This document shows positions 27,301-34,226 of a stretch of DNA of 64,000 bases, piece after piece. Numbering within the stretch: the first letter of the stretch is position 1; the number at the start of each line of letters is the position of its first letter. The stretch lies in assembly GCF_921293095.1 (NCBI RefSeq), contig NC_060258.1:62001-126000 (forward strand), written 5' to 3'. The position numbers and the translations under genes were made by a program. Origin of the DNA: Ischnura elegans (taxonomy: Eukaryota; Arthropoda; Insecta; Odonata; Coenagrionidae). A model generated the notes under the pieces. That model saw only the letters and a list, made by a program, of their open reading frames with translations. It ran no database searches and was not told the DNA's origin.

Positions 27301-27746
27301 AAAAAAAATAAGAAGCACTCACCCTGAAGTTATTTCTGGACGAAATTTTTCTCAGTTCTGCATCCGATTCATGACAAATATTTCTGAAATCGTAGAATTC
27401 GATGATCTTTTTCAGGCACAGTGGACATAAAGTGGCAGGCAGGCCATCTCCCACAGCAACCTAAGAAAGGAATGAAAACATATGCAAGAGATTTCAGACG
27501 TACCAAGGAAAATATGTACTCATAGAACGGAATAAAAACAGAACTCAGGAAATCCATAAAATGTAAACCGTCACTTACTTTTAAGTCGACTAAATCATAT
27601 AAGGCATCCTCTACAGTTATCTGGCTTGCTACAATTGAAGTGAATATGTTATAATAATAATCATTTTTCTTCATGCAAAGTCTGCACGGGGTGCCCTCAG
27701 AATTCCTGTCTAAAGACTCTGAGTAATTCCCAGTGGTAGCACTCAT
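464..27746 (-). CDS. ZAD/C2H2 zinc-finger gene, left copy (span of 11 exons)
   Basis: The predicted product is a nuclear DNA-binding transcription factor of the arthropod ZAD zinc-finger family. The exons are 27579-27746, 27323-27460, 22721-22888, 21876-21995, 19853-19984, 18555-18686, 12813-12980, 7311-7430, 4265-4381, 3392-3464 and 464-1884. Each has an AG acceptor and GT donor. All junctions are phase 0 except the last, a matching phase-1 junction giving a split Asp codon. Joined, they give 918 residues: ZAD Cys at 21, 24, 68 and 71; acidic linkers at about 103-445; an isolated C2H2 finger near 578; and eight tandem fingers at 695-918. The lack of frameshifts over 11 exons argues for a functional gene. 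The introns are full of transposons. The exon joins are my inference from splice sites and the paralogue; no transcript was available. Confidence 0.85.
3392..3464 (-). CDS. Left gene exon 10: short exon before the zinc-finger exon
   Basis: This 73-nt exon encodes 24 codons plus one base, beginning PTSTENGQLI. The acceptor is CTTTCAG and the donor GTGAGTGC. It is the only exon with a phase-1 donor, matching the acceptor phase of exon 11. Its right-arm partner at 60785-60857 has identical length and phase. Confidence 0.8.
3789..3851. repeat. Perfect 22-bp inverted repeat (hairpin)
   Basis: Arms 3789-3810 and 3830-3851 are exact reverse complements around a 19-nt AT-rich loop. It sits in the intron between exons 10 and 9, close to where the left/right arm similarity ends. 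It could be a very small foldback element or a rearrangement scar. Confidence 0.75.
4265..4381 (-). CDS. Left gene exon 9: linker module B (39 aa)
   Basis: This exon encodes residues 383-421, beginning FHVKEENIDP and ending DPLAIDDL. The acceptor is TTCTAG and the donor GTGAGTCA. A Dong/R4-type LINE begins only about 40 bp upstream of this acceptor, in the opposite orientation, leaving just a short pyrimidine-rich tract. Splicing of this exon could be affected. Confidence 0.78.
4421..7129 (+). mobile_element. Dong/R4-type non-LTR retrotransposon, 5'-truncated and frameshifted
   Basis: ORF fragments at 4438-4665, 4882-5286, 5436-6116, 6290-6580 and 6638-7027 together read as the pre-RT region, reverse transcriptase and C-terminal endonuclease of one LINE. 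Visible marks are NYRPITCLPTMYKLLT, YIDYKKAFDS, the YMDD catalytic box (LYMDDLKLYV), a CCHC motif (CRRCKNQSETIEHIMGSC) and RPDIVTIDK of a restriction-like endonuclease. The phrase IIKWSSTDLNEINRIVRTLL is typical of the R4/Dong clade. Both ends lie in AAT repeats, fitting the known preference of Dong for (TAA)n. Frameshifts and stops make it inactive. It lies antisense in the intron between exons 8 and 9 of the left gene. Confidence 0.8.
7311..7430 (-). CDS. Left gene exon 8: linker module B (40 aa)
   Basis: This exon encodes residues 343-382, beginning CHVLLENKES and ending DPLAMDDL. The acceptor is TTTTCCAG and the donor GTAAGTGA. It is a tandem duplicate of exon 9: the flanking intron also repeats, with a shared segment just downstream of each donor. 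No partner exon was found in the right arm, where this interval is occupied by transposon sequence. Confidence 0.75.
7570..8048 (+). mobile_element. LINE 3' tail (endonuclease/reverse-transcriptase type), degraded
   Basis: Three frames give pieces of a LINE C-terminus: an LYRAES-like segment, then GRQPPGRPKKRWKDEV and TEEEAEDRRNWRQTIGEAKY, followed by WLWEK. These are the usual end of many insect RT ORFs. Stops and frame changes are frequent. It is too short to assign to a clade. Confidence 0.6.
8066..8845. mobile_element. piggyBac-type non-autonomous element (780 bp)
   Basis: It is flanked by TTAA at 8062-8065 and 8846-8849. The terminal inverted repeats are CCCTTTTGCGCCGAA and, on the other strand, CCCTTTCGCGCCGGA. 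TTAA duplication with a CCC-starting terminus is the piggyBac signature. Its interior is GC-richer than the intron around it. ORFs on either strand inside are short and unlike a transposase. Confidence 0.75.
8850..10786. other. Intron sequence without recognised features
   Basis: This is AT-rich intron of the left gene. ORFs up to 114 codons (10044-10388, minus) resemble nothing I know and lack splice or composition support. From about 10600 onward the sequence pairs with the right arm near 56770. Confidence 0.5.
10787..11023. mobile_element. MITE family 1 (237 bp), left-arm insertion
   Basis: Terminal inverted repeats start AAGGCCTGTTTACACG at both ends and extend over about 40 imperfect bp. 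The right arm has the flanks joined without the element near 56615-56625. Relatives lie at 25792-26000 and 34003-34226, with a fragment near 51784. Confidence 0.8.
12310..12475. repeat. G/C-tract interspersed repeat, unclassified
   Basis: Runs of eight or more G or C flank a short AT-rich centre, with GGATCCAGGATTTTGCTC at one side and CTAGATCCACCTATG at the other. The layout resembles a common arthropod interspersed repeat with homopolymer G tracts. The right arm keeps only one edge, near 54270-54291. Confidence 0.4.
12813..12980 (-). CDS. Left gene exon 7: linker module A (56 aa)
   Basis: This exon encodes residues 287-342, beginning SIGGEGAVHD and ending PTANML. The acceptor is TTTGCAG and the donor GTAAGTTT. 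It is the direct inverted-duplication partner of plus-strand exon 53435-53602; the two differ mainly by substitutions, with no indels, which suggests both have been under coding constraint. Confidence 0.82.
14830..15425. repeat. Left arm of inverted duplication, block 3
   Basis: It pairs with about 52200-52830. Between blocks 2 and 3 the left arm has about 1.2 kb (13640-14830) with no right-arm counterpart; I see no named element in that stretch. Confidence 0.75.
14857..15117 (+). CDS. Small ORF antisense in intron, conserved in both arms
   Basis: The 86-codon ORF starts MLGIVGALPK and ends at TGA 15115-15117. Its partner on the minus strand of the right arm (52543-52830) is also open, with the same reading frame, mainly substitution differences and one in-frame codon insertion. 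The motifs GDW(I/F)LAIF.GK and Y(I)G(K/R)ILE...PVVCF resemble the short C-terminal domain attached to some insect transposon-derived proteins. It may be a scrap of an older transposase gene or a small conserved exon. No start context or splice site makes the choice clear. Confidence 0.4.
   Translation: MLGIVGALPKIQDCSGDWILAIFRGKMSDAHYIGKILEINESGDPVVCFPRTCCGTEKSFTYPQNEGSSKIPREDIKILPKPSVGC
15796..17673. mobile_element. pogo/Tigger-like DNA transposon, non-autonomous (1.88 kb)
   Basis: The ends read CAGTGCAACCTCGATATAAC on the left and, in reverse complement, CAGTGGAACCTCGTTAAAGC on the right. Both are flanked by TA, the target duplication of Tc1/mariner-type elements. A nested CTCGCTATAGCG motif occurs near both ends. 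The interior is GC-richer than the intron, and its longest ORFs (16428-16721 minus, 17244-17498 plus) do not look like a DDE transposase. Confidence 0.75.
17976..18423. mobile_element. Solo LTR (448 bp), left-arm insertion
   Basis: It begins TGTCGCGGGACA and ends TGTTTACGGAACA, flanked by the 5-bp duplication ACATG at 17971-17975 and 18424-18428. The right arm near 51905 joins the two flanks with no insert. The LTR contains a G-rich run at 18201-18226 and a CA microsatellite at 18316-18349. No internal region or second LTR remains, so it is a recombination product of a full retrotransposon. Confidence 0.8.
18316..18349. repeat. (CA)n microsatellite
   Basis: An uninterrupted AC run of about 12 units with a short imperfect tail lies inside the solo LTR. 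Confidence 0.9.
18555..18686 (-). CDS. Left gene exon 6: linker module C (44 aa), copy 2
   Basis: This exon encodes residues 243-286, beginning SDPVTYKCSS. The acceptor is CCAATAG and the donor GTAATACT. It is the same length and phase as exon 5 and shares VTYKC, ISD(E/D) and the SSK...HQ pattern with it. The plus-strand gene has a single 44-codon exon at the matching place (45131), of dissimilar sequence. Confidence 0.75.
19230..19730 (+). mobile_element. Degraded LINE reverse-transcriptase tail
   Basis: The three plus frames give broken segments with the basic, Glu/Arg-rich composition of LINE C-termini, ending in a KREMERWMGRREKRLLLD-like stretch. It is heavily mutated. The assignment rests on pattern only. 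Confidence 0.35.
19853..19984 (-). CDS. Left gene exon 5: linker module C (44 aa), copy 1
   Basis: This exon encodes residues 199-242, beginning SNLVTYKCPS. The acceptor is CCAATAG and the donor GTAATGC. It is a tandem duplicate of exon 6; the exons and flanking intron sequence of both copies are alike. It is acidic with few hydrophobics. The non-consensus AATAG acceptor is shared by both copies. Confidence 0.75.
20560..21160. repeat. Degenerate tandem repeat, unit about 110-140 bp
   Basis: The phrase GATAA(C/T)ATTG...AAAACCTCAT recurs near 20638, 20757, 20868, 21008 and 21125, each time followed by a TTATTAAC-like AT tract. Spacings are 119, 111, 140 and 117 bp. It is an old minisatellite in the intron between exons 4 and 5. 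Confidence 0.6.
21190..21410. mobile_element. GC-rich MITE-like insert with internal repeats
   Basis: This island is much richer in GC than its surroundings. Two direct copies of CGGTGCCGCACC(A/G)ATCGG lie at 21285 and 21363. One edge reads ATAGAATACGGCCCCTG. I could not define terminal repeats or a target duplication, so the class is open. Confidence 0.45.
21876..21995 (-). CDS. Left gene exon 4: linker module B (40 aa)
   Basis: This exon encodes residues 159-198, beginning FQVKDEDEGN and ending DPLATDEL. The acceptor is TTCCAG and the donor GTGAGTTT, with phase 0 at both ends. It is closely related to plus-strand exons 43665-43772 and 46775-46894 and to exons 8 and 9 of this gene. It is strongly acidic, with a lysine in the VKxE context that could be a SUMO site. 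That last point is inference only. Confidence 0.8.
22721..22888 (-). CDS. Left gene exon 3: linker module A (56 aa)
   Basis: This is an acidic linker exon encoding residues 103-158. Its acceptor ends CTGCAG and its donor is GTAAGTTA. It shares the pattern DCxxx...EI(Y/F)IPVxD with exon 7 and with the plus-strand exons at 39138 and 53435, all exactly 168 nt. The module is not a domain I recognise; it is probably a flexible or interaction segment between the ZAD and the fingers. Confidence 0.8.
23047..23690 (+). mobile_element. Ty1/Copia integrase relic
   Basis: The plus strand encodes a Copia-type integrase core: DLYG near the first Asp, VDDYSRKPFFYFLKS, the second catalytic region VRSDNGLE, and TPYTPEQNGVAERANRT with the catalytic Glu. 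A downstream segment follows (KTPQDLWGG...LRVYRCPAYDHV). Three or more stops and a frame change break it. The open part is 23347-23649. Gag, protease and RT are absent. It lies antisense in the left-gene intron between exons 2 and 3. Confidence 0.85.
24811..24890 (+). mobile_element. tRNA-derived SINE head
   Basis: TGGCCTAGTGGTAGCG fits a Pol III A box and GGTTTGACACTC a degenerate B box, with about 40 bp between them. The anticodon arm is not properly formed and no acceptor stem closes, so this is a SINE head or tRNA fossil rather than a working tRNA gene. Confidence 0.5.
25016..25260 (+). pseudogene. Possible CENP-B/Tigger-type transposase fragment
   Basis: A short plus-strand reading gives GKTVVLASK upstream and DRWVYDRFVEARNRNAQV further on, resembling the helix-turn-helix N-terminus of jerky/Tigger transposases. 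Frames change between the two parts and a stop follows. It is a weak, pattern-based call. Confidence 0.3.
25792..26000. mobile_element. MITE family 1 relative (209 bp)
   Basis: The ends read AAGACTTGTTTACGCC and, reverse-complemented, AAGGTCTGTTTACTCC, matching the family at 10787. The internal phrase CTGGTTCTATTTTCTATTCAT is similar to the other copies in reverse. Confidence 0.65.
26253..26295. repeat. Short inverted repeat in AT-rich intron
   Basis: TTTTGTGTACATGATTTT and its near-exact reverse complement surround a 9-nt loop. A related half-site (TTTTGTGTACATAAC...TGGTGCTA) occurs near 50271. The rest of 26001-27322 is plain AT-rich intron. Confidence 0.6.
27323..27460 (-). CDS. Left gene exon 2: second half of ZAD domain
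   Basis: This exon encodes residues 57-102. It carries the second Cys pair (CPLC, Cys68 and Cys71) followed by the C-terminal helix that starts near IEFYDFRNIC. The acceptor reads TTCCTTTCTTAG and the donor GTGAGTGC. The length is 138 nt, phase 0 at both ends. Together with exon 1 it completes a ZAD domain of normal size, with the intron between the two Cys pairs. Confidence 0.85.
27579..27746 (-). CDS. Left gene exon 1: start codon and first half of ZAD domain
   Basis: This exon encodes residues 1-56. It begins at an ATG, and CRLC (Cys21 and Cys24) supplies the first half of the four-Cys zinc site typical of ZAD domains, which mediate dimerisation. A Tyr/Asn-rich stretch and an acidic helix ending in VDLK follow. 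The donor GTAAGTGA lies at 27571-27578. The length is 168 nt, ending in phase 0. The plus-strand paralogue at 28808 is similar but has a stop in place of the Arg of CRLC. Confidence 0.85.
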
Positions 27747-28807
27747 GGTTTCACATCAATAACTAATTCAGTCTCTAAACCAGTTCACTCCTCAAGAAAA
27801 GCATCCACACAGCACTCAGTGATTACTAAATTCCTAATAAATTACGATCATTTCCATGAAGTACAACAATGCAATAACATGAGACTTAATAAGAAAAAGG
27901 GCGTGTTAGGCTCACATTTAAATGTGACCTCAAAAATAAATCACATCGCTGCAGAGTAATCAGCAAATACTAACAAATTCCATGTTTATTGACGTTCTAC
28001 AATATAACAGACCAGGATAGAAAGGTTTAGTTCAGGTAACAGACTTTAGTTGCGTTTCTGACCACTAGAGAATAACGTACGCAATAGGCCTACAATCGAT
28101 AAATGAGGTATTTGCAACGATGAGATATATCTAATTGAGCTTAATTGCATTATTTTAAACATGAATATTTAAAAACTCTTTAAATTCAGCCGTAAATGTA
28201 ACCGTTTTCATATTTAAGGGCCGTAAATGAACTGTGAGCGTGTGGAAGCTGAAGTCGGCCTTAAATTCAGTTTCTGGCCTAAGCATTGAATAATAATTAA
28301 ACATAAATTATAATACTACCAAAAATTGAAAGAAAATTGACGAATATAAATTAAATGTCCCTTTATTTTTTCAAATGGAAAGAAATTGTCTCGAAACGCG
28401 GATGTTTGGCCTGTTCTATAGGTGGGCTGTTTGCGGATAAAATGGGAACTAGATATCATCGATTCTAATGTGAGGCTTGATTGCATGTTCTTGTATTAAC
28501 AAGTACGTTGCGGATTGATCGTTGTCGTGCATGTTGTGTTCTGAAGATTTACAATCATGTCATAAATTGTTGAAAATATTCTCAGCCCTTGCTATTGAGT
28601 CGTGAAATGTCTCTCAGGCGATTGTTGTTCGTTGTTGGCGTCGTTGGTCCTATCGTTGAGCATAATAATCATAAGTATTTACATTTTCAAACGTCAACGT
28701 ACTGAATGTAGTTTCTTTGTGTGATTTTGAGATCTTTGTTAGTGAGTAGATGATGTCTTTGACGATATACCTGATTTAAACAGTGAATGAGATTTTGAAG
28801 TTGAAGC
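27747..28807. promoter_or_regulatory. Shared divergent upstream region of the two zinc-finger genes
   Basis: This 1,061-bp interval separates the start codons of the head-to-head genes and should hold both promoters. The last 50-60 bp before each ATG are alike in inverted orientation, marking the centre of the inverted duplication at about 28.27 kb. I see no convincing TATA box or other element that fixes a transcription start. Confidence 0.6.
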
Positions 28808-28971
28808 ATGAGTCGCGCCAGCGGGACTTTCACGGAATCTTCAGGAAGGAATTGCTGACTTTGTAGGAAAAATCATGATTATTATTACAACATATTCACT
28901 TCGGATGTAGCATGCAATAGTAACTGTGAAGGATGCCCTACATGATTTAGTCGGCTTACATGTGAGTGGCA
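28808..28971 (+). pseudogene. Right gene ZAD exon 1, disabled
   Basis: The sequence aligns with exon 1 of the left gene (ATGAGT start, then the NDYYYNIFTS region). The CRLC box has become TGC-TGA-CTT-TGT, a nonsense change in place of the Arg codon. A one-base insertion about 75 bp later shifts the frame into further stops. A possible GT donor remains (ATGTGAGT). The domain cannot be made from this exon. Confidence 0.8.
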
Positions 28972-29354
28972 CATTAAATGCTATCGATTTTCTTTAAAAT
29001 GGTGCTTCCTTCATTTTGTTTTATCCAAGATAATTACGAGATCTGTTGATGCATAATGATGCATGTGCCTTTATGACCAAAATCACTTCTGTAAATGCTT
29101 AGTTTATTTTCTGTTTTTAAGTTCATTTGTTGTTTTGTTTATTTGTGAGCATGTTTGTTTTTATTTTGATTTCTTTTATTTCTTTGTTTGAGACGATGCT
29201 ATGGTGATAAAAGATAAATAATAATTCGTTAATGAGAGAGCCATCTTGAAGTGGGTGTAATAAAAGTGTATTGAGAACAAAACAGAGTGTCAAGTGATAT
29301 TTACATGAATTTAATCGCTGTGATACGTTAATAATTTGTTTAATAATATCTCAG

Positions 29355-29489
29355 ATTGCAGTGGGAGATGGCCTGCCCACTACCAGACCAGTGTGCTTGA
29401 AGTAACTTACGGAATGCAGTGTTTTCAAAAAGATTTTATCATCATCGGACGCAGTTCTGACAGAAAGTTTGCCGAGTAGTTGCTGCAGG
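29355..29489 (+). pseudogene. Right gene ZAD exon 2, disabled
   Basis: It starts after the acceptor ATCTCAG with IAVGDGLPTT and ends at the donor GTGAGT. It aligns with left exon 2, but the CPLC pair is disrupted by small indels and a TAA follows 16 codons in. Both splice sites are preserved although the reading frame is lost. Confidence 0.78.
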
Positions 29490-30015
29490 GTGAGTACTTT
29501 CCCTTTTTTCTTATTTGATGACTGACGTGGTGTAAGTATGGCAGAGTTAAGGGTAACACTCTTCGGTTTTTGTCGATAACAGTAGGAATCTTGAAAGATA
29601 AATTTTGCGGACTGAAATATTTGTTGTATAAAGTTGTGAGGATTAACTCTATATTTTAATGGATTAAATTCTTGATGACACAATTGGAGAAATATAATGT
29701 TGAACTACTACCGGTGGCCATTAATTGGAATGCTAACAAAAAAGGCGCTTCGATTATCGGTCAAAAGATAATTTAGCATACCTTTTGGTAATCTACAATA
29801 ATAGGGCACATGAAAGGTCCTCGTCCATGGTCTATGGAAAAAATATAACAAGTCCAAATTCCCATAAACTGTTTTTCCTTATCTCTGAGCACTTGGCAGG
29901 ATGCTATTTATGTTGCAGTTGGTTTTTCAGTGCCAAAGACTGAAGACATTTCATCTTCTGGTAAAACTTAGTGTTTAATAGGCAATGATATACAGGAAAG
30001 TACCCAGATAGCACA

Positions 30016-30345
30016 CACTTCTGTAATACAGCTGTAAGAATACACCAGTTATACATATGTATCTATACAGCTGTATTACACATGTATTACTCGCGTATTT
30101 TTACATGTGGAAATGATACACATGTAATACAGCTGTAAGAATACACCAGTTATACATATGTATCTCTACAGCTGTATTACACCTGTATTTTTCGTGTATT
30201 TCTACATGTGGAAATAATAAGCTTATGTAATACAGCTGTACGTATACACCAATTATACATATGTATTTATACAGCTGTATTACAGTTGTATTAAATGTGT
30301 ATTTTTACATATGTACAAATACAGCTGAATTACACGAGTATGAAG
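30016..30345. repeat. Left subterminal palindrome array
   Basis: Three imperfect copies of a roughly 110-bp unit are present, each with TAATACAGCTGTA, TATACATATGTAT and TACATGTGGAAAT. Almost every motif is a CANNTG palindrome embedded in TACA...TGTA. Confidence 0.8.
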
Positions 30346-30598
30346 TCATCATCGCCTCTAATATTCTTGAACAAATATTCAGGTAATAATCATTTCATAA
30401 TAGGATTTATTTTCGATCTATAATTGTATTTATAATGCCGGTACCCTATTTGGAACCCATATTTAAATATGAACGCTGATGGTAATGTTTTGTTGTTAAT
30501 TAATATGCTTAACGTACTATGCTGGCCTCCTGCGCTCAATCGCCATATTATTAGACAGAGTCCTCTTTTTTTTCTCCGCACTCCACCGCACTCGTTGT

Positions 30599-30826
30599 TT
30601 ACGTTGTGAAAGTTAATGTGGCCGGCTGTTGCTCGGCAAGATTTTCCGTTAATTGTAGAAGAAATACGGCACAATATGTTGTAGCTCGGCTCCTAATTGC
30701 TCCATTAGCACCAAGGACGTGTTTAAAAATTTTATTTTCCCTCAAAATGCTGAGAGAAGAGCGAAATGGCTTCAAATATGCCGAAGGGACAAGTGGCACC
30801 CGACAACGTCTTCCCGCTTGCGTGAG
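30599..30826 (+). other. Putative transcribed 5' exon inside the TIR element
   Basis: This is a GC-richer stretch with an open frame (74 codons if read from 30606) that ends at a strong donor, GAG|GTAAGTTT at 30827. It could be the first exon of the element's own lost transposase gene or a promoter/leader exon. I do not recognise the peptide. Confidence 0.3.
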
Positions 30827-32245
30827 GTAAGTTTTTCTACACATAATGGTTCCTTGAATACAATTACCTTACATTTTAAATAGTGTAGATCCACGTATTT
30901 CAATCATTTGGTTTGAACTATGCACAAGTAGTAATTAAAAAAAATGTATTCCGGTTCAGATAATCCGGCGAGGTTCTTGACGAGTGTTTTAATGCTTCTT
31001 TGTTTTCTATTCATCAATGGAATGTGTGAAATTTTGTGATTAAAATACAATATTTAGTCTGGGTTGCTGAGATGATTGTCGTAGTGTTTACTAAGTACCA
31101 GAAAGTGTAACAATAACTTTTTAATGATGCTACTTTTGTATTCAATAAAAATATTTGTTTGTGTCAATGCCGGTATGAAGTAATCTTACGGTCATTTACA
31201 ACAAATAAAGGCAATTACGTTTTTTGACTAGAATCTGCATATCCCGATACATATTAATGGATGAAACTTCGCTTTTCATTGCTTCATTTGTGTGTTGTTC
31301 ATGAGAAGATTGACTATCATATTTCGAAGTAGTATGAATGCTAATATTTTAAGATGCAATTAAAATCTCGACGAGTCGCTTTTGCGACGAATCTTTTCCT
31401 TAATTCATTCCGAATTTTTTAATTCCAGTTTTGTATTAATAGGATTACATTCCTTCGGCTGGTTAAAACTGAAAAATACATCAACACCGAAATTTTGTCG
31501 TGGCCCAGGGCTGATGCTGCTTTCTGCTCCTACGTACTTGAAATTTCAACATCTTTGGCCGAATAATTACTTGTGGTACGTATTCGAGCTTAGTAACTAA
31601 TTGTAAGATTTGAAATTTTACAGTTAATTAGGTTTTTTTTAAATGGTTTCAGTGATTATCAAAGAGGACGGTGCCATTCATGCCTTAAAATTTAGAGTCA
31701 TTAAAAAAATATGGCTTTGGAAAACTAGGAGATTTTCATTATTTCTTCGTACATCATTTCAATTTCAAAACGTTATTGTCAGTGTATATTTTTCATATAC
31801 ATTCTTCTAGGACTTATTGTTTTACTTATAGATTTCCTTTTATTAAGCCTATGTGTTTAAGTGTGCTTTTATAAATGTCATGTAAATAGTGATTGTGAAG
31901 AGTGGAAGCTTATTGTTAATGGTTAGATATAACTTATTCAGGACCTGATGTGGTGTTGTGTGAAAATATTATGGTTGTAATGATATTTTGGAGATTTCAT
32001 GTGCAATTAAAACTTCTTAAGGCATTTCTTAGCGATAAACCTTTGATATTGTACTCCTAAATCCCTTTATGGTGTTTATCCTTCCTTGTAGGGGGATTTT
32101 CTGCCATTTCATTTTGCATTGATCCTATATTCTAGTGATTAGTTATGTTTACCATTTGTATACATTAATAAATTTGATTTGCATGATCACTTGCATGTTG
32201 TTGCTGCGAATGCAGGTTCCCAATTTTATGCATTGCTACTTCTGA

Positions 32246-32340
32246 CCTGAAGATGCCAGCAGGATGGCTGGAGAAACTGTCGTCACCTATGGACAACTCA
32301 ATGTGGAGGAATGCCCGGAAGCCAAGACTCTTATGATGTA
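32246..32340 (+). mobile_element. Retroelement 3'-end stem-loop motif
   Basis: CCTGAAGATGCCAGC, a loop, GCTGG and AGAAAC form a stem-loop followed by GTCGTCACC and a conserved-looking tail. Such CTGA(A)GA...GAAAC ends are frequent in invertebrate genomes and resemble 3' ends of retroelements and the core of hammerhead ribozymes. It lies inside the TIR element. Confidence 0.35.
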
Positions 32341-33229
32341 CCTACTTCAGTATATAATGAACTTTAAATTAATTGAAAAATTTCGAACGACAGAATATGC
32401 ACAATTTGTGTGATATTTAATAATGCATACATTGTACATTAAATGATAATTTTATATGAAAGAATTGGTATAGTTCCTTTTATATTTAATGATGTACATA
32501 TTGTGCATTAAATGATAATTTTAAATGAAGGGATTTTTTGTCTTCACTATATTCTTAATTTGCATTACAAATGGTTATTGGATGCATTCCTTTCTCATGG
32601 AATTCAGGATTCCCAGCATGACATTCACTTTGTCATTGGTCAGGAATGGCTAGGATTGACTACTTCATTGTCCTAACCTCCACTCTTCCCTGTGCTAGTC
32701 CTCACTGCTTGATAACTCATCCTACGTACTTCCCTTTCTTTTATCCGTGAACTTCATCAAATGTTTTCCATTGAGAACTGTTCCATTTTCCCTTCAATCT
32801 TGCTCTTCATGCACTCAGTGTTTGTCCAATCCATTTTATTCCTCTCTAGTATCCTATATGGCCTTCCTTTTTTACTACTCTGTAAAATTTATTGTTTCTG
32901 GCTGTCCATTTTATATTCTCAATGATGTTTGATCTTCAGGTTTTGAGGGCCATCACGTTTTATCAAGGAAGATTGAGGTCCTCTGCATTTGAACTGGTAC
33001 AGCTGCTACTTACAATTAGAGTAGCTATGGTAAGATGATGTGTGATCAAGTGAAATTAGAAATACAGAGCATAAGTAAGGTTTAGTCAGATTAGTAATTT
33101 TTCCATTGACTGCATTTATAAGTCAGAGAAAATTCTTCTATTAATTCCCAGAGCAGCTAATATTAGAGGAATCAGCATGTTTAAGATAATGAGGTCAGCT
33201 AATGAATACTATTGAGCAAGAAACATAAT

Positions 33230-33605
33230 TTAGATGTATCCATACATAGGATATACAGCTACATACATGTGTATATGTACATGTACAGCTGTAATACACG
33301 TGTATATGTACATATACAGCTGTAATACACGTGTATATGTACATATACAGCTGTAATACCTGTGTATATGTACATATACAGCTGTAATACACATGTATTT
33401 TTGCTGTATATGTACATATACAGCTGTAATACACTTGTATTACACCTGTATTTCCAGAAAAATACAGCTGTAATACATTTGTATTACAGCTGTATGGCAG
33501 GACTTTTGAGCTACTTTTACAGGTGTAATACTGCTGTATTACAGATGTATACATCAGCTATACATAATGTATAATGCTTGTAATACAGCTGTATTACAGG
33601 TGTAT
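33230..33605. repeat. Right subterminal palindrome array with 31-bp units
   Basis: Units beginning TACAGCTGTA start at 33284, 33315 and 33346, exactly 31 bp apart. Each contains CAGCTG, CACGTG (or CCTGTG) and GTACAT palindromes. The array then becomes irregular up to the terminal repeat. Confidence 0.8.
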
Positions 33606-34002
33606 TACATGTTTTGTGTTATCTGGGTATGGGATTCAAATTCACCCTTTATCAACTTAGCAAGGCAATTCACACACATGGCTCTTCCATACTCCATTTT
33701 TTTCAGAACAAAGAAACCTCTGACCATATTGTGATAAATAATGAAATGTGAGAGATCTTGAAAATAGTTTGTTGATCGGTTGTCAATTTTAGTTCCAAGT
33801 GCATGTAAACTTATTATATTTCTTTTTTCTGTGCCAGAAAAGTTTAGAGGGCAATGCATAATTGATGCATGATTGGTTTTGCAAGTTTTAAGGATATGAA
33901 TATCAGGGTTATTTAAAAAAAATATTTTCATGAAATAATTTTGTAAGAGAAGATGACTTTGAGGTTTCTTTTTTCTTAAATAATGTTCTTGGTGCAACGG
34001 TA

Positions 34003-34226
34003 AAGGCCTGTTTACATGGTACTTACCTGTACTAGTTAATGTCTTCATGTAGGAATGCATAAATGGACACGAAAATGCACAGTTTGACCACCCAAGTCGT
34101 ATAAATGCATGAAGAAAAAATAGAACCTGTTCTAATATGGTTCATAAATGTGTACTTGTTCCATTCTGGTCTACTATAATCGCCCACACATATCTTGTTC
34201 AAGTGTATGCATGGTGTGCACAGGCC
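34003..34226. mobile_element. MITE family 1 relative (224 bp)
   Basis: It starts AAGGCCTGTTTACATGG and ends TGCACAGGCC. It shares the internal AAAATAGAACCTGTTCTAAT with the copy at 10787 and lies in the same orientation as that copy. Confidence 0.7.

Larger units (their letters stand above)
30003..33627. mobile_element. 3.6-kb TIR element with subterminal palindrome arrays
   Basis: The ends are CCCAGATAGCACAC on the left and, reverse-complemented, CCCAGATAACACAA on the right. Both are bordered by TA. Just inside each end is a 330-380-bp array of short palindromes (TACAGCTGTA, ATACACGTGTAT, TACATATGTA). The centre has a GC-richer 450-bp part (30390-30840) and AT-rich filler. No transposase-length ORF is present, so it looks non-autonomous or decayed. 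It lies in the right-gene region between the dead ZAD exon 2 and the pseudo-exon at 35221. Confidence 0.7.

Noticed and set aside
33195-33574. Tyr/Thr/Cys-rich ORFs on both strands
   Set aside because: They arise from the palindromic CAGCTG/TGTA repeat array and have no protein-like composition.
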